A DNA stretch of 64,000 bases, taken from assembly GCA_014529385.2 (NCBI GenBank), contig CM043953.1, forward strand, positions 93,809,342-93,873,341. Direction: 5' to 3'. Source of the stretch: Adiantum capillus-veneris. Its lineage: Eukaryota > Streptophyta > Polypodiopsida > Polypodiales > Pteridaceae. This document shows positions 46,485 through 57,421 of the stretch, piece by piece (position 1 is the first letter of the stretch; each line of letters starts with the position of its first letter). Below the pieces are notes generated by a model that saw only the letters and a list, made by a program, of their open reading frames with translations, was not told the DNA's origin and ran no database searches. The position numbers and the translations under genes are program-made.

Positions 46485-47669
46485 TTATTCAAAATTTGAT
46501 GATGTTTCCGCGTTGGAATTTCTTTTCAAATTAAACGGATTTGGTCTCTTTGGACATTGATACCATCTATGGTCACCATTGCAAATTGTACATAATCCTT
46601 CCTTCTTTGAAGTCGAAGATCCATTTGACGAAGAGCCTTGCTGAGTATTGGAATGCCGATCTTGAGAATCACGTCCTTTACCAAGATCAAGTGGAGGAAC
46701 ATGTGAAGAAGATCTGCTTTCAGATTGTCGATCTTGAGAATAGAACCTTGAAGTTGAATAAGGTTGCGTTGCTTGCTGTCTGAACTGAGACTAATGTTGC
46801 GGACTTTGGCTATAGTTGTCTCTGCAATCGCGCTGTGAAAAGCGAGCGCTATTTGAAGATCTGTCACCAAGGAGAAAATTCCGTGTAGGGCGTCGATTAT
46901 CGCCAAGACGCTCCACATAGGCAATTGCAGCATCCAAAGTGGTAGGGTTGTATTTGTGCACATCATCCTTCAGGTTGGGTTCGAGTCTGTCGATAAAGCT
47001 GTGAAGTTTATCAGAGGGACTAAGAGTCTCTATCTCCAGAGTTAGCCGTTGAAAGTCTCTGATGTAAGCGGCCAAGGAACCTCTCTAACTCAGGCGGCGA
47101 AGAGAGGACCGGGCATGAAAATCCGCATTGGCAGGTTCGAACGCCTTGCGAATAGCACGCCGAAATTTATCCCAAGAAGGTGTGTGTTTACCATCAGCAA
47201 CCCGTCGTTGCCACCAAAGAAATGCTATGTCCTTGAGTAGAGAACTAGCAAGTGCAACTTTTTCACTCTCGACCAAGTCCGTGTTCGATAAGTATATATC
47301 TATTTTGAACAGCCATTGGTCCAACACGCGCTTGTCGCGACGACCAGTGTATGGTTCCGGCAGTTTAACATCAAGCTTCTTCTTTTGTGCAGCATTAAAA
47401 ATTTTATAAAGTAATTGAAGTTCGCGATTGTCTACCTCATCAGTTGGATTTGGTTCGTTTGGTTCGTCCACTGAAGCTTCGGATGAAGGTGTCGAATCAG
47501 CATCTGTAGTTCGAGAAACAACAGGTCGACTTCGAGAAGTGTTTTCCGTGTGCATCTCATCAAAGCGAGTGTGAAGTGATGCGAGGCTTATGGATAGTGT
47601 GGCCATCTGCTCCTTGATAAGCGTAAGGGCATCGTCAGATTGACCACCTCCGTCCTGAGAATTTGGCAT
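46485..47669 (-). pseudogene. gag of element F, two in-frame stops
   Basis: Starts at ATG 47667-47669 (MPNSQDGGG) and stays in one frame to TAA at 46485-46487, broken by TAG at 47085-47087 and 46791-46793. The capsid-like region shows KLPEPYTGRRDKRVLDQWLFKIDIY, then DIAFLWWQRRVADG and WDKFRRAIRKAFEP; after the first stop come LAAYIRDFQRLTLEIETLS and FIDRLEPNLKDDV. The nucleocapsid has CTICNGDHRWYQC, a CX2CX3HX4C knuckle with one residue fewer than the usual CX2CX4HX4C. About 394 codons, normal length for a plant gypsy Gag. Confidence 0.9.
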
Positions 47670-48772
47670 GGTTACGCCTCAAAAGGAACTCTTGAACAGA
47701 TGTAGATTCTGGTTCGGAAACAGGTTCTGGGATGGGTGCTCCGTGAGTGGAAAATCTCTCTGGAATAAGTTCGCGCTCTGGAGTCGGGGGATCGGGAATA
47801 ATTATCACTTCCGGCTCTGAGCAGAAGAATCCGGAATCACGAACACTTCATGTGTAGTGGAATTCTCGGGCAAGATTCCATCGGGGAATTTTGTCTCACA
47901 GGTTATCCAACTGCTCTCATCGGCGAAAGGTACTGCGCGTAGAGTGTGCACAAGGCCAACGCGGGTGGGTTTTCTCTTGTTTTTTTAATCAAGTGAGTGA
48001 GTTCACATTGGTTTTTTTAAAAAATTGGGTCTTTGGGCGGCCAACTTAAATCAAGGGACTTAAGGTCACTTGAATAATCTGAAAATTGAATAAACTGCCC
48101 AACGTAAAAACAGAAAGGCCCAGCCAGCGATGCCTTTCAACAGCGCAATAATCAGCCAACGAAGAGGTTTAGAAGGCAGCGTTTCAGCCCAGCGTTTGCA
48201 AATTAGAAGGCAGAGTTTCAGATTTCAGCCTGACACTATGTGGGGAAAGGGTGCGCTAGTGAAGGGGCAAACCAGCAGCCAACGTGTGAACTTTCAGCCC
48301 AATTGTGTACGGACAGTCCCGATTGGCAAGCGGCAACATTGAATCATGAAGAGGCATGGTGAAGAGGCAAGCCTATGCAGGAAGGGGCAAGGCTGAGAGA
48401 GTGCGGCTGTTCGCGAAGGGACTTCCGCGTACAAAGAGTCATGGCGAAGGGTATCACCGAAGAGGCAAGTCACCCACGATTTTGTTTGCTTGCTGTTTGT
48501 GTTGGACCGGTTGAGATTCACAGCAAAATTCGCAAAGGGGTGCACTTGGTGACTCTGAAGCCTTCACACCCGAGGAGAGACTCCAATACAACTTCACACA
48601 AAATTGGTACTTATGTAGTTAGTATTAGGATAACAAATACCATGTTACCTGATACCATCGAGGAAGAGATTGAATTCCATCTTTCTTCTGCTTCCATACA
48701 ACTCCGGGTAGGGGTAGAGTGTAGCGACGAGGGTGAGAGGCTCAAAACCATCGGGTCCCGGAAAAAAAATTG
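47670..48772 (-). other. Leader region of element F, non-coding
   Basis: About 1.1 kb between primer-binding site and gag ATG. The part at 48120-48300 carries AGCGTTTCAGCC/AGCGTTTGCA sequences resembling the repeated motif in the D LTRs. Open frames here have no domain. Confidence 0.55.
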
Positions 48773-48784
48773 CTCTGATACCAC
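48773..48784 (-). promoter_or_regulatory. Primer-binding site of element F
   Basis: Minus-strand TGGTATCAGAGC directly next to the LTR terminus at 48785. Confidence 0.93.
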
Positions 48785-49217
48785 TGTGAGGATTCTAGAT
48801 GCTAATCCTTAATTAAGTACTTAAACTCATGATTAAGACTTAAGAAACTTGAACTGTACTCGAGACAAGACTTAGAAGACTCTGTGTTTGATTGATTGAA
48901 TGTGTGATACAAGGGCTCCTTATATAGGAGACGAAGAGACATAAATGAAAAGACACGTCTCTTGGTGAAGAGACACGACTTTAGACGTAAAGACACATCC
49001 TTTTGGCGAAGAGCTGCAACCATTGGGCGAAGAGTCGCACCCGTAGAGCGAAGGGGTGTGACCAGTCGTCGAAGGAGTGTGGCTTTTGGCGAAGAGACAC
49101 GTCCTTTGGGCGAAGGGGTGTGACCATCCAAGCACAGGGGTCCTCCTTGGCATGGCACTTCGCGTATCTGCAACTAGGAGTAGATGTATTGCTGTTAACA
49201 TAGTCACAATCGTGACA
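48785..49217 (-). repeat. 5' LTR of element F
   Basis: 433 bp, same length as the partner with no indel. Confidence 0.93.
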
Positions 49218-49268
49218 AATACAGGAAACGATAACGAATGAAACACTCCTACAATGTGTGCCGACTAA

Positions 49269-49818
49269 TCATTCGAACACATAGTACTTCCTGTGAGGGT
49301 TCTTTGGACCTAGGCTTAAGAGCCAAGATCGGTTCTTCCTGAGGGGGTTCTTTGGACCTAGACTCGGAGCCAAGATCGGTTCTTCGCGATTGATCGAATC
49401 TGCAATGAGGTTAGCTTCACTAGAAACGGTATCAACTAACACATCATTCTTGTGAACAATCACATCGTGGTCATACAAATCATCATGCTCGTGAGGAATC
49501 ACATCTTGATCATGCAAATCATCATGCTTGTCATCATCATTCAAATCATCATGCTCATCATTATCATGCAATTCTTGTGTGTCATGCTTTGGAGAAGAAG
49601 AGACTGAGAGAGTCTCCTTTTCCGGATTCTGTTCAAACTGCGCCTGCACAACAGAAAAGAGTCGCAAGAACTCTTTCATATGTTGGTCGCTTTTTTCTTT
49701 TCTTGCTTTGTTCTCGCGATCTATGGCTGCCATTCTTTCTGTGTATTTACACTCTATGACTGCCATTCTTTTTCGTGTTCACGCTTTATTTCTGCTTTTC
49801 GTTCTAACTTCTTGTCGC
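49269..49818 (-). pseudogene. C-terminal part of the element D gag-like ORF, inverted
   Basis: Minus-strand frame beginning KLERKAEIKREHEKRMAVIE and running through RKEKSDQHMKEFLRLFSVVQAQFEQNPEKE to a His/Asp-rich repeat region (DDLNDDDKHDDLHDQD...) and a repeated SLGPKNPxRK motif. The first part is the second copy of 38285-38445. At about 49818 it abruptly meets plus-oriented 3' internal sequence, an inversion or deletion junction. Confidence 0.6.
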
Positions 49819-49825
49819 CAGTTGT

Positions 49826-50339
49826 AGACAAAGCACAAGAAAGTATGAGCACCAAGCATGGGCATTTCCGTTGTGAATTGCCACAGTTGATTGATTTAGA
49901 TCAGAAGAGAGATTCGATCTCATTGTTTGCGTGTGTGTGGTGAACGGTTTGGCACTCCGTCTATTTGTTCATCTACATTGCATGCATAGTCTTTTAGGAA
50001 GCCGAGATTTTTTCCAGTCGCTTTACATGGAATGGGTATGTTCATGTTTTTGTGTTGGAAGTGGTTTCAGGAATTTTCAGCCATGGAGATTCTTGAAGAA
50101 GGAAGAAGCATGACTCTAGACGAAGTTGAAGCATTGAAGGAGCCACAGAAGACTTTGTGTCGCTTTCGGCGCGGCCCAAAGAAGAAGGCATTGCAAACCT
50201 TTATGTAGTTCAAGTATCGCACAACCCATACCTCAGAGTCGACCTGCGAAGAGTCCTTTCGAGGATTCCGGACGCTGTTGGCCATCTCCCTCGACGCCAT
50301 ACAGTTCGGTATCAGTACCTCACTTTGAAAAGGAGGGGA
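49826..50339 (+). pseudogene. 3' ORF of element D (plus copy), broken
   Basis: Reverse complement of about 44186-44700. It contains the same HGHF-CELPQLIDLDQK segment but with frameshifts. The purine tract AAAAGGAGGGGA directly precedes the right LTR. Confidence 0.7.
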
Positions 50340-51542
50340 TGTCACGTGACACATCCAACCCTATGTGTCCGTGGACAAGCTACACCATGACTAGGGTCCA
50401 GTTCAATCAAGTCGGTCTAGAATAGGAAGTGATCTGGCACTTTTGTGAGTCTGTTCGCAGACCGTGCATGTCCAGACACTTGGATTAGATGCATATCCTC
50501 CGGTTGCACACAGCATGATCATCAACATTCCCATCAAAATCCATCAGAATCCATCAGGAGAATTTTCCAGTGCATTTAACCTATTTCCCCTATTTTTGAC
50601 ATTTTTCACTTATTATTTTTAAGTGACTTTTGTTGGAAAGTAAGTAGGGAAATTTTGCTAAGATAATATAAAAGCAAACCAGAGCTAGCACTTTCTGGCA
50701 GAAGAGGCAACAGGAACTCAGTTCAACAGGCACCTTCTCAGCAGGACCCAGCAGGCCTAGCGTTTTTGCATCTGCAAGAAGGTCTAGCGTTTTGCACCCA
50801 GATCAGCCAGTGTTTTTGCATCTGCAGCAGCCTGGCGACAGCAGAAGACAGATCAGCCCTAGCGTTAGCAGTTTGCACCAGTAGATCAACAGCGTTTTTG
50901 CAGATCAAGATAAATCAGCCCTGACCCCTCAGTGTTTTTGCAAATCTTCGCAATGGAATCAGCCCTAGACTCAGCGTTTTCAGTTTTCAGCCTTTAGACA
51001 CAGCAGAACAAGTCCTGAACCTCGCAAATCTCACCTTCCCGCAGCAGTTCCTCGCCGCACAGTGGGATCCATAGAAGTTTACAGTTTCAGCCCGAAAAAC
51101 GCAGATTTCAGCATCTGCGTTTTCAGCGCGTCGTCGTCGCATCGTCGTAATCGACATCGCCAGTGACATAGAGTCAGAATTCAGCAAATAAAGATTTGCA
51201 GATTTCAGCCCTTAGCGTTTTCAGATTTCAGTCCGTCTCGTCGTCGTCGACATCGTCGGCAAGTCCAAGCATTGTAGAGATTTGTGCAATCAATAGTAGA
51301 TCATTCTCGCCATCGAGAGTGGGGCCCTTGGAGGAGGGTTTACAACGTCTTTGATGTCGTATTCTCTTCTCTCTCTACCTCTTAGTCTCATGCACTTTCA
51401 TTCACAGTGTCCATTCACTTTGTTTGTATCCATTGCATTCTCTCACTAAAGGAACGGAAGGCACTCCCTTCCATAAGTAAAAGGAACCCTTGAGCACAGT
51501 TCGGAGTACTCATCTTGAACTTTGCTTCCGTTGCACCTTACA
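50340..51542 (+). repeat. Right outer LTR of element D
   Basis: 1203 bp, from TGTCACGTGACAC to CACCTTACA, followed by the target duplication ACTCC. Confidence 0.92.
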
Positions 51543-51604
51543 ACTCCCCTCATCAGTAGCTAGTCATGGTCTCATATTTTTCCGTGTAAAATGTGTGTAA
51601 GAAA

Positions 51605-52074
51605 CAAGGTGGAAAGGTAGGGAGAGTACGGTACGTAATCAGTACGTAAGGTACGTACTTCTGTACGGATCGGCCTTTAAGGTACGTGACCAGTACGTAA
51701 CATTTGTAACAACAAAAAGAATAGTGACTTTAGCCTTTTTCAGCCTATACATACTAGGAACTACATAGAGTCTAGACATAGATACTACTTCAAACATCCA
51801 TCAAATACTGCTTCAATCTGGTTCCTAAAAACAATCTCAACGGCTGTGTAACGCACAACAACGTTTTCTTCATCATGTAGCCATCCTGAATGGAATATCC
51901 TGCTACTACCTCTCCATTCTGTATTCGATTGAATACGACTAAAATCTAGATACTAATGGCAAGATGTCCCTAAAAAAACAAAAAAAACAAAAAAAAAATC
52001 CGTACGCTACCTATCCGTACCGTACGGCTGTACCGTACTGTACGGATCCGTACGTACGTACGGATGCAACCTTG
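51605..52074. mobile_element. Non-autonomous hAT-like element related to hAT 1
   Basis: Ends are CAAGGTGGAAAGG on the left and CAAGGTTGCATCC read inward from the right. Both subterminal regions carry the same GGTACGT/CGTACGG motif clusters as hAT 1. The 470-bp body has no transposase. The immediate 8-bp flanks do not match. A 7-of-8 match (GTAAGAAA/CTAAGAAA) appears if the right end is moved 7 bp, so the exact border is unsettled. Confidence 0.75.
51836..51951. other. Gypsy pol fragment inside the hAT-like element
   Basis: About 100 bp (CTCAACGGCTGTGTAACGCA onward) match, with scattered changes, 57984-58082 in chromovirus E. There the region encodes the stretch between RNase H and the integrase zinc domain. 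It lies wholly between the two motif-rich ends of the hAT-like element. Confidence 0.8.
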
Positions 52075-52089
52075 GAACTTACTAAGAAA

Positions 52090-53690
52090 GTATGGAAATA
52101 GTATGATTCAGATCCCCCACAAACTCCATGTCATACAACAGCCTAGATCAAGGAAGGCCATTCAATATAAGCCATGATACCCATAGAAAATTACTATATT
52201 CAATACTTAGTCCTGTAGGCTATTACATGCTTCATAAAACATGAGTACAGAGCATGGGTAGTGGACTCTAGATTGGACAAATGCAAAACAAGGAGAGAGC
52301 AAAATGAAGGATCAAGCTTCTAGAAACCGATCCGATGCTCTCAAGGGAGAGTCTATCCCCCTAAAAATGAGGGTACTAGACTACCATAGATCACCCACCA
52401 CCCCAAAATATGGAAACAATAACCTTGCACTATCTCATTTGCTGGTTTCTACATTTGAGCCATGTTTGGTGGATACTTGAGGTCTAAATGGCACAGTCCC
52501 TACATACTTATGTCTTGTGAGGTCCCCCACCAATATGACATACAGGGTTCTCCAACCCTATTTCCATAGACTAAAAGAACTAGTGGACATTGCCCTTGCT
52601 ACACTTGTAGCTTTAGGCATAAACCACAAGTGAAGGGTCGATCTTATCTCGCATAGCGGAAACTAAGGAAGAACCATAACTCAACAATTCCACGTTCTAC
52701 TTTTTCTACTCTACACATACACCATAGGGTCATGAGTCTCAAAGTCACGAGATTGTGACAAACACTAACCTTATCTATTGGTTTCCTTCCCTTGATTTTT
52801 ATGTAAGTTTTGGGACCCTCTTTTTGAAATCACAAATGCGCCCGGACATTGCATGGCCAATGTGAAACAGTAGTTGCCCAAGAGTTTCACCTGCAAGAGT
52901 CAAGGCCAGGCAACCACTAGATAATTGGGCCGATCGGCATTGGAATCTGACTAGTAAAGAAGTGGCTAGGCTCAATTAGCATGGAACCTCCTCTCTGGTG
53001 CTTGCACCCTGATGTGGTGTTCTGCATCCTGATGATCACATGGTCTCCGTATAGATACCCTGAGAAGAAAAACACTAGGGGAATGCTCCTGCTACCCATC
53101 ATCTACCTGATGGTGCCGCCCTCCCCATGGTGGAGAAAACACTAGGGATGCGAGCAACTAGCAAAAAAGCTAGGGATGCCCCCCGCCTGCCATACTGCTA
53201 ACGCTGCACAATGGAGGCGCCCTACACCACAAGGACTCTGCACACAAGTGCCCTACCCACTCCATATATAGCCACATAATGTCCAGGTCGACCGGCTAGC
53301 TGTTCACCAACCACGACTGGGAATAATGGGGGATGGGCACAAGAAAATGCACAGTAAGGGCAATTGGGGAAATACTGCCAAGGCTAGGAAAAATACCCCC
53401 AACCTGCAAGAGCCTAATATTAGGCTATTGAACCCAGCCAAAACCCAAGGCTAAGCATGGCTAGACACAACCCGACATGAGAAACCTACCTAACACTGGC
53501 CGGGCACAACCACAAAACAACCCTCACTCCCTAACTCCTGTCCCTAGGAGAAATTAGGACAGACTTGACGAATCCAGAGAGATGTCTGACCTCTTAACAC
53601 TAAGGCTAGCCCATCTATAGCCATTGAGCTTTTGGCAACAAATCGAGCCGACCATTCCCTCGCTGCATAGAGTGTTGATTCCTGTAGCAG
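52090..53690. other. No gene seen
   Basis: Unique-looking sequence without a supported frame. A segment at 52747-52860 is a diverged direct repeat of 54137-54228. Confidence 0.45.
52747..52860 (+). repeat. Diverged direct repeat, copy 1
   Basis: Shares CACTAACCTTA, TTGGTTTCCTTCCCTTGATTTTT and GGGACCCTCTTTTTGAA with copy 2 at 54137-54228, with many changes. Both copies have a TGTCACGACTAACC-like start, so they may be remnants of two LTR starts; not proven. Confidence 0.45.
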
Positions 53691-53699
53691 CTCTGCAAC

Positions 53700-54136
53700 A
53701 TTTGACGCGCCAGAACCATCATAAAATGATGACGTGGCGCGTACACACACACACACCGTAAAATGCCCTGACATGATGTACGAACATGCCACGTGGTAGT
53801 AGTACGAAATCTCGTAAAACGCGTTGGCAAGCTGATGTAGCAGATTATACGCATTTCTGCGTTTCATGCTAGTTGCTGACGTGGCAGGGCAATATGGATC
53901 TCCGTAAATTGCGCTGCCTTCTTTTTGGGGCAGATTTTAGACCAAATGCTTTTGAGTTTGAAGCTTTTGGGGCTCTGCTTTTGGCATCCCTTGTAAACTT
54001 TATAAGAGCCCATGGTGCCTCCCTCTCCAGAGCATCTGGACGCAGAGTCTGAGAGGAGAGGTCCCTCGAGAGTTGTACTTTGCAATGATTAATGTTAAAG
54101 AAATACCGAAAGGGGCGCCAGACTTTGGGGCCAATT
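53700..54136 (+). repeat. Decayed LTR of the element E family
   Basis: Resembles the E LTR in opposite orientation: TGATGACGTGGC near 53727, then the shared blocks GCTTTTGGGGCTCTGCTTTTGG, AGCATCTGGACGCAGAGTCTGAGAG and GAAATACCGAAAGGGGCGCCAG (about 53960-54120). It ends abruptly before the U5 end. Confidence 0.75.
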
Positions 54137-54228
54137 GTCACGACTAACCTTAGTCGTTGGTTTCTTTCCCTTGATTTTTGTTTAATTTTTGGGATCTTCT
54201 TTTTGAAGTTGCAAATGGCCGAACATTG
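54137..54228 (+). repeat. Diverged direct repeat, copy 2
   Basis: Partner of 52747-52860, truncated by the F-family LTR that begins at 54229. Confidence 0.45.
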
Positions 54229-54669
54229 TGTAAGGATTCTACGTGCTAATCCTTAATTAAGTACTTAAACTCATGATTAAGACTTAAGAAACTTAAACTG
54301 AACTCAGAAACAAGACTCAGAAGACTCTGTGTTTGATTGATGACTGCTTGAAACTGAGTACAATAGGCTCCTTATATAGGAGACGAAGAGACACAAATGA
54401 AAAGACATGTCTCTTGGTGAAGAGACATGACTTTAGACGTAAAGACACATCCTTTCGGCGAAGAGCTGCAACCATTGGGCGAAGAGTCGCAACCGTAGAG
54501 CGAAGGGGTGTGACCAATCATCAAAGGAGTGTGGCTTTTGACGAAGAGGCACGTCTCTTGGGCAAAGGGTTGTGACCATCCAAGCGCAGGGGTCCTCCTT
54601 GGCATGGCACTTCGCGTATCTGCAACTAGGAGTAGATGTAATGCTGTTAACATAGTCACAATCGTGACA
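54229..54669 (-). repeat. 3' LTR of the second F-family element
   Basis: About 441 bp, alignable with 44869-45301 along its length. Confidence 0.9.
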
Positions 54670-55331
54670 TTCCCTCCCTCATTAAATAAAACCCAGGGTA
54701 GTTGTAGAAACTGTGGGAAGAAGGAAATGTATTGTTGTAGTGCTTCTGCATCCAAAGCTCTTTCTGTTAAGTCCCACGTCATGGCACTGTTATTGACCAT
54801 GACTATTTTGCCAAATTGAAAACTGATCATATCTGCAACTTGATAAGTGCCTTTGTCAAAGTCATTTGTAACTTCGAGCTTTGTCCAAGAAAAGATTGAA
54901 TCTTTATCTACTTCAAGTGAGACTATTGGTAGATTGACTTGAGTTTTCTCTTTAGTGATGACCACTGGTTGGAAATCTGTAAGGTATTCCATTGGTTTGT
55001 CTGGAACAGTAAGATCCTCCTGAAAGGATGTCATAGACTGAAACAAAGTAGTATTTAGAGGTATTTCCATCTGTAAAGGTTTTTCCGTGGAACAAGTTGT
55101 GTCCAAAGATTCATTTGCAGCGACTGAAGTCATGCTGCAACAGTCTGCAGCTTCTTTATCCTTTATATCATTGAAGGTAAGGACTGGAGTCTTCAACTTT
55201 GAAGAATTATCATTCACCACTGCATTTGGTATCTGTAGAGAGACAAAGACTTTATTTTGCAAGGGTGGTGATGAGGCGACTTTCTCTGCCTGGATCACGG
55301 CCATAGGAGTCCTGTGCTTGTCCGTTGTCAC
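54670..55331 (-). pseudogene. 3' coding region of the second F-family element
   Basis: A 319-codon frame (55331-54372), of which the first 220 or so residues are internal and the rest reads through the LTR. It contains SAMTWDLTERALDAEALQQ, the counterpart of SAMTWDLAIKAK in element F. The sequence upstream of that is diverged and has no protease motif. Function unknown. Confidence 0.6.
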
Positions 55332-55446
55332 ACATGAACCAGAATCGTCTGAATCTTCAGCTTTCTCAGCAAGTATTAAGGCTTTTAGTTGAGAAGGGGG
55401 AGGTTGAGGGAGTTATGTTCTCTTAGACCTCTGCAGAACATAGTTA

Positions 55447-55681
55447 CAGGGGATGGGGGGGACGGGCCCTAGGGCCGGGGGACGGCCGCAACCGGGCCGG
55501 GGACGGAAGGGGAGGCCTTGGGACAGTCGGATTTTTGGCCGAACGGGCGGGTCACAGGGGGATGGACCGGGTCGGACGGGGACGGCCGGGAACGGCAGTT
55601 TTCAAGCGGGGTTAAATAGCCGTTTATGACCGTTTTAAATAGCTCTTTGCAACCCAACTGCCATATTTTGGGGGGGCTTGG
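55447..55681 (+). repeat. GC-rich left subterminal region of hAT 2
   Basis: At least six GGGGACGG or GGACGG units in 150 bp, in an otherwise AT-rich setting; probable transposase-binding array. Confidence 0.7.
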
Positions 55682-56215
55682 TGTAACAGACTTGGACACT
55701 CAAAGTCAAGAATCAACCGCGACAGCACCAAATAACCACTTCAAAACAATTCACAGATCACAATAGATTCGCATTGGCCCGGCGGAGTTCCGTGCCTAGA
55801 GATATTGGCCCCAAAGACTGGAGCCCCTTTCGGTATTTCTTTTTGTATTAATTAATCATCAAAGTACAAGAGAGCGGTTAGGGTTTCACTCTCAGACTCT
55901 GCGTCCAGATGCTCTCTGAGAAGTGAGACCCTCACCACTAATTTAAAGGTTACAAGGGATGCCCAAAGCAGAGCCCCAAAAGCTTTTAAAATCAAAAGCA
56001 TCAGTTCTCTCTCTCTCTTAGAGAGTCTTTTCTCTTTTTTTATAAAAAAAAGCAAAAGCAAAATTCGCGTCGCTCATGAGTTTTCAAAAAAAAATAATAA
56101 TAATAATAATAATCCGCCTCCGCGATTTTCGGAATTTAGGGTTTTTGGCAAAAATTAGGGTTTGCAGGAATTTTAGGGTTTCTGCTGTCCGCCACGTCAT
56201 CACTTTGTGACATAC
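55682..56215 (-). repeat. 3' LTR of element E (the only complete LTR)
   Basis: TGTAACAGAC to TTTGTGACA on the plus strand, followed by TACCCCCCTCTTG, the complement of a polypurine tract. A minus-strand TATAAAA lies at plus 56038-56044. An (AAT)n run is at 56091-56113. Confidence 0.9.
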
Positions 56216-56829
56216 CCCCCTCTTGAAAGCATTGTAATCGACCGCGATTACGCCTGCAAAACCGACAAAAGCCATAAACCGTCTTAGCAAACACTGACTG
56301 TTAGTACCTACGTACTAGGAACACACATCTAGCACATGTACAAAATCGACAGTCACATCACACGACATCACAGGACATCACATGACATTCAACATTCATT
56401 CGGATCTTAGACCATGATTTATCGGCAATATAGCTAGCAATCACATCTAGGTCCAATCGGGACCTCATCGATGTCCGATTGACTAACCCCTATTGCAACC
56501 ATGTCTATTCGAGATCAATCAGACCAAAATGCTGCAGTCATTTCGGCTATCAGTTCCTGCACTCACAAGAAGTCAAGAACAAATCAGTATCATAATCAGG
56601 AATTCCATTTCATAAAGTCATCCGGCAGAATACTGTCAGCTCTCAGTATCCCTGAAGCTCAAAGAGACATCAGTGACTTTAGTATCAAAATCGAGGCATC
56701 TGTTGACAAAGGAGCGGAGTAACTCCCCTCTTGTGCATCCCACTGCACCAGATCTTCGGCCAAGCTGAGTTTCTGGGTTCCGTTTGGAGTAGACTATGCT
56801 AAACCAAAACATCGAGGTAAAGTTTCACA

Positions 56830-57100
56830 ATCCGAGGAGTATCTGCTAGGTCCTCCTCCTCCATCCACTTCGCATCAAATGCAAGAAAGTTCTTGAACTT
56901 AACCAAGAACCGCCTTCAGACTTTACCTTTCTTCGTATCATTATGTGCTAAAATCTGTTCAGGAACAAGGATCTCCTCGTTTTCTTCCACTTCGGGTTGC
57001 TCATCAGGCTCCCCATCATCAGGCACATCACCCTTAACAGGGTTCAAGAGACTCACATGCAATGCATTATGAATCCTCCAAGTATCTGGCAGTTCCAATC
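56830..57100 (-). pseudogene. Integrase C-terminus and chromodomain-like module of element E
   Basis: MELPDTWRIHNALHVSLLNPV is the usual end of the gypsy integrase C-terminal region. After an acidic linker, PEQILAHNDTKKGKV and then, past a TGA or in shifted frame, RRFLVKFKNFLAFDAKWMEEEDL give the chromodomain core. Stops and a frame change are present. Confidence 0.75.
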
Positions 57101-57421
57101 GGAAGGAGACATGATTTATCTTGTCAGTAATCTGGAAAGGTCCGTAGTATCACATACTAAGCTTTGGAACAAGCCTCTCCTTTCCCTTTTTCTTTCTTAG
57201 GCGTGCCTTCTCAAAAGTAAGAGCACCCAATCATCCTCCTTCAGTTTCCAGTCGCGACGATGGCGATCCGCTGCCTTTTTCTGTCGTTCTTGAGACTTCT
57301 GTAAAGTCTCGCGAACCTTGGCAAAAGCCGTATCCAAATCTCGCGAATATTCATCCGCTTCAAATTTCTAATCTTTCGTGCTCAGGAAGGATGGAACCTT
57401 CGCAGCAGTTTCAACAATCTC

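Larger units (their letters stand above)
44869..49217 (-). mobile_element. Element F: gag-protease LTR retrotransposon inserted in D
   Basis: Two 433-bp LTRs (44869-45301 and 48785-49217) flank a 3.5-kb internal region with a primer-binding site, Gag with a zinc knuckle, and an aspartic protease. RT, RNase H and integrase are absent. Flanking 5-mers AACAC (44864-44868) and AATAC (49218-49222) differ at one base and are probably the target duplication. The LTRs differ at about ten positions by eye (roughly 2%), all transitions. Confidence 0.93.
37038..51542 (+). mobile_element. Element D: composite LTR retroelement with three LTRs, the middle one inverted
   Basis: Outer LTRs at 37038-38260 and 50340-51542 are in the same orientation, and the 5-mers outside them are identical: ACTCC at 37033-37037 and 51543-51547. 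A third LTR copy lies inverted at 39058-44185, with its own primer-binding site on the left and polypurine tract on the right. The internal region holds gag-like and 3'-ORF pieces in both orientations, plus two later insertions, a hAT (40115-43801) and LTR element F (44869-49217). No pol was recognised, so D is non-autonomous or has lost pol. Re-inverting about 38.28-49.82 kb gives a tandem LTR-internal-LTR-internal-LTR array. Confidence 0.85.
54229..55446 (-). mobile_element. 3' fragment of a second element F family member
   Basis: LTR at 54229-54669 matches the F LTRs, and the next 780 bp are F-type 3' internal sequence with a purine tract at the junction. It is interrupted at 55447 by hAT 2, so the rest of this element should lie beyond the right end of that transposon, outside the window. 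Confidence 0.85.

Noticed and set aside
56091-56113. (AAT)n run as a separate tandem-repeat locus
   Set aside because: It is a short internal feature of the E LTR.
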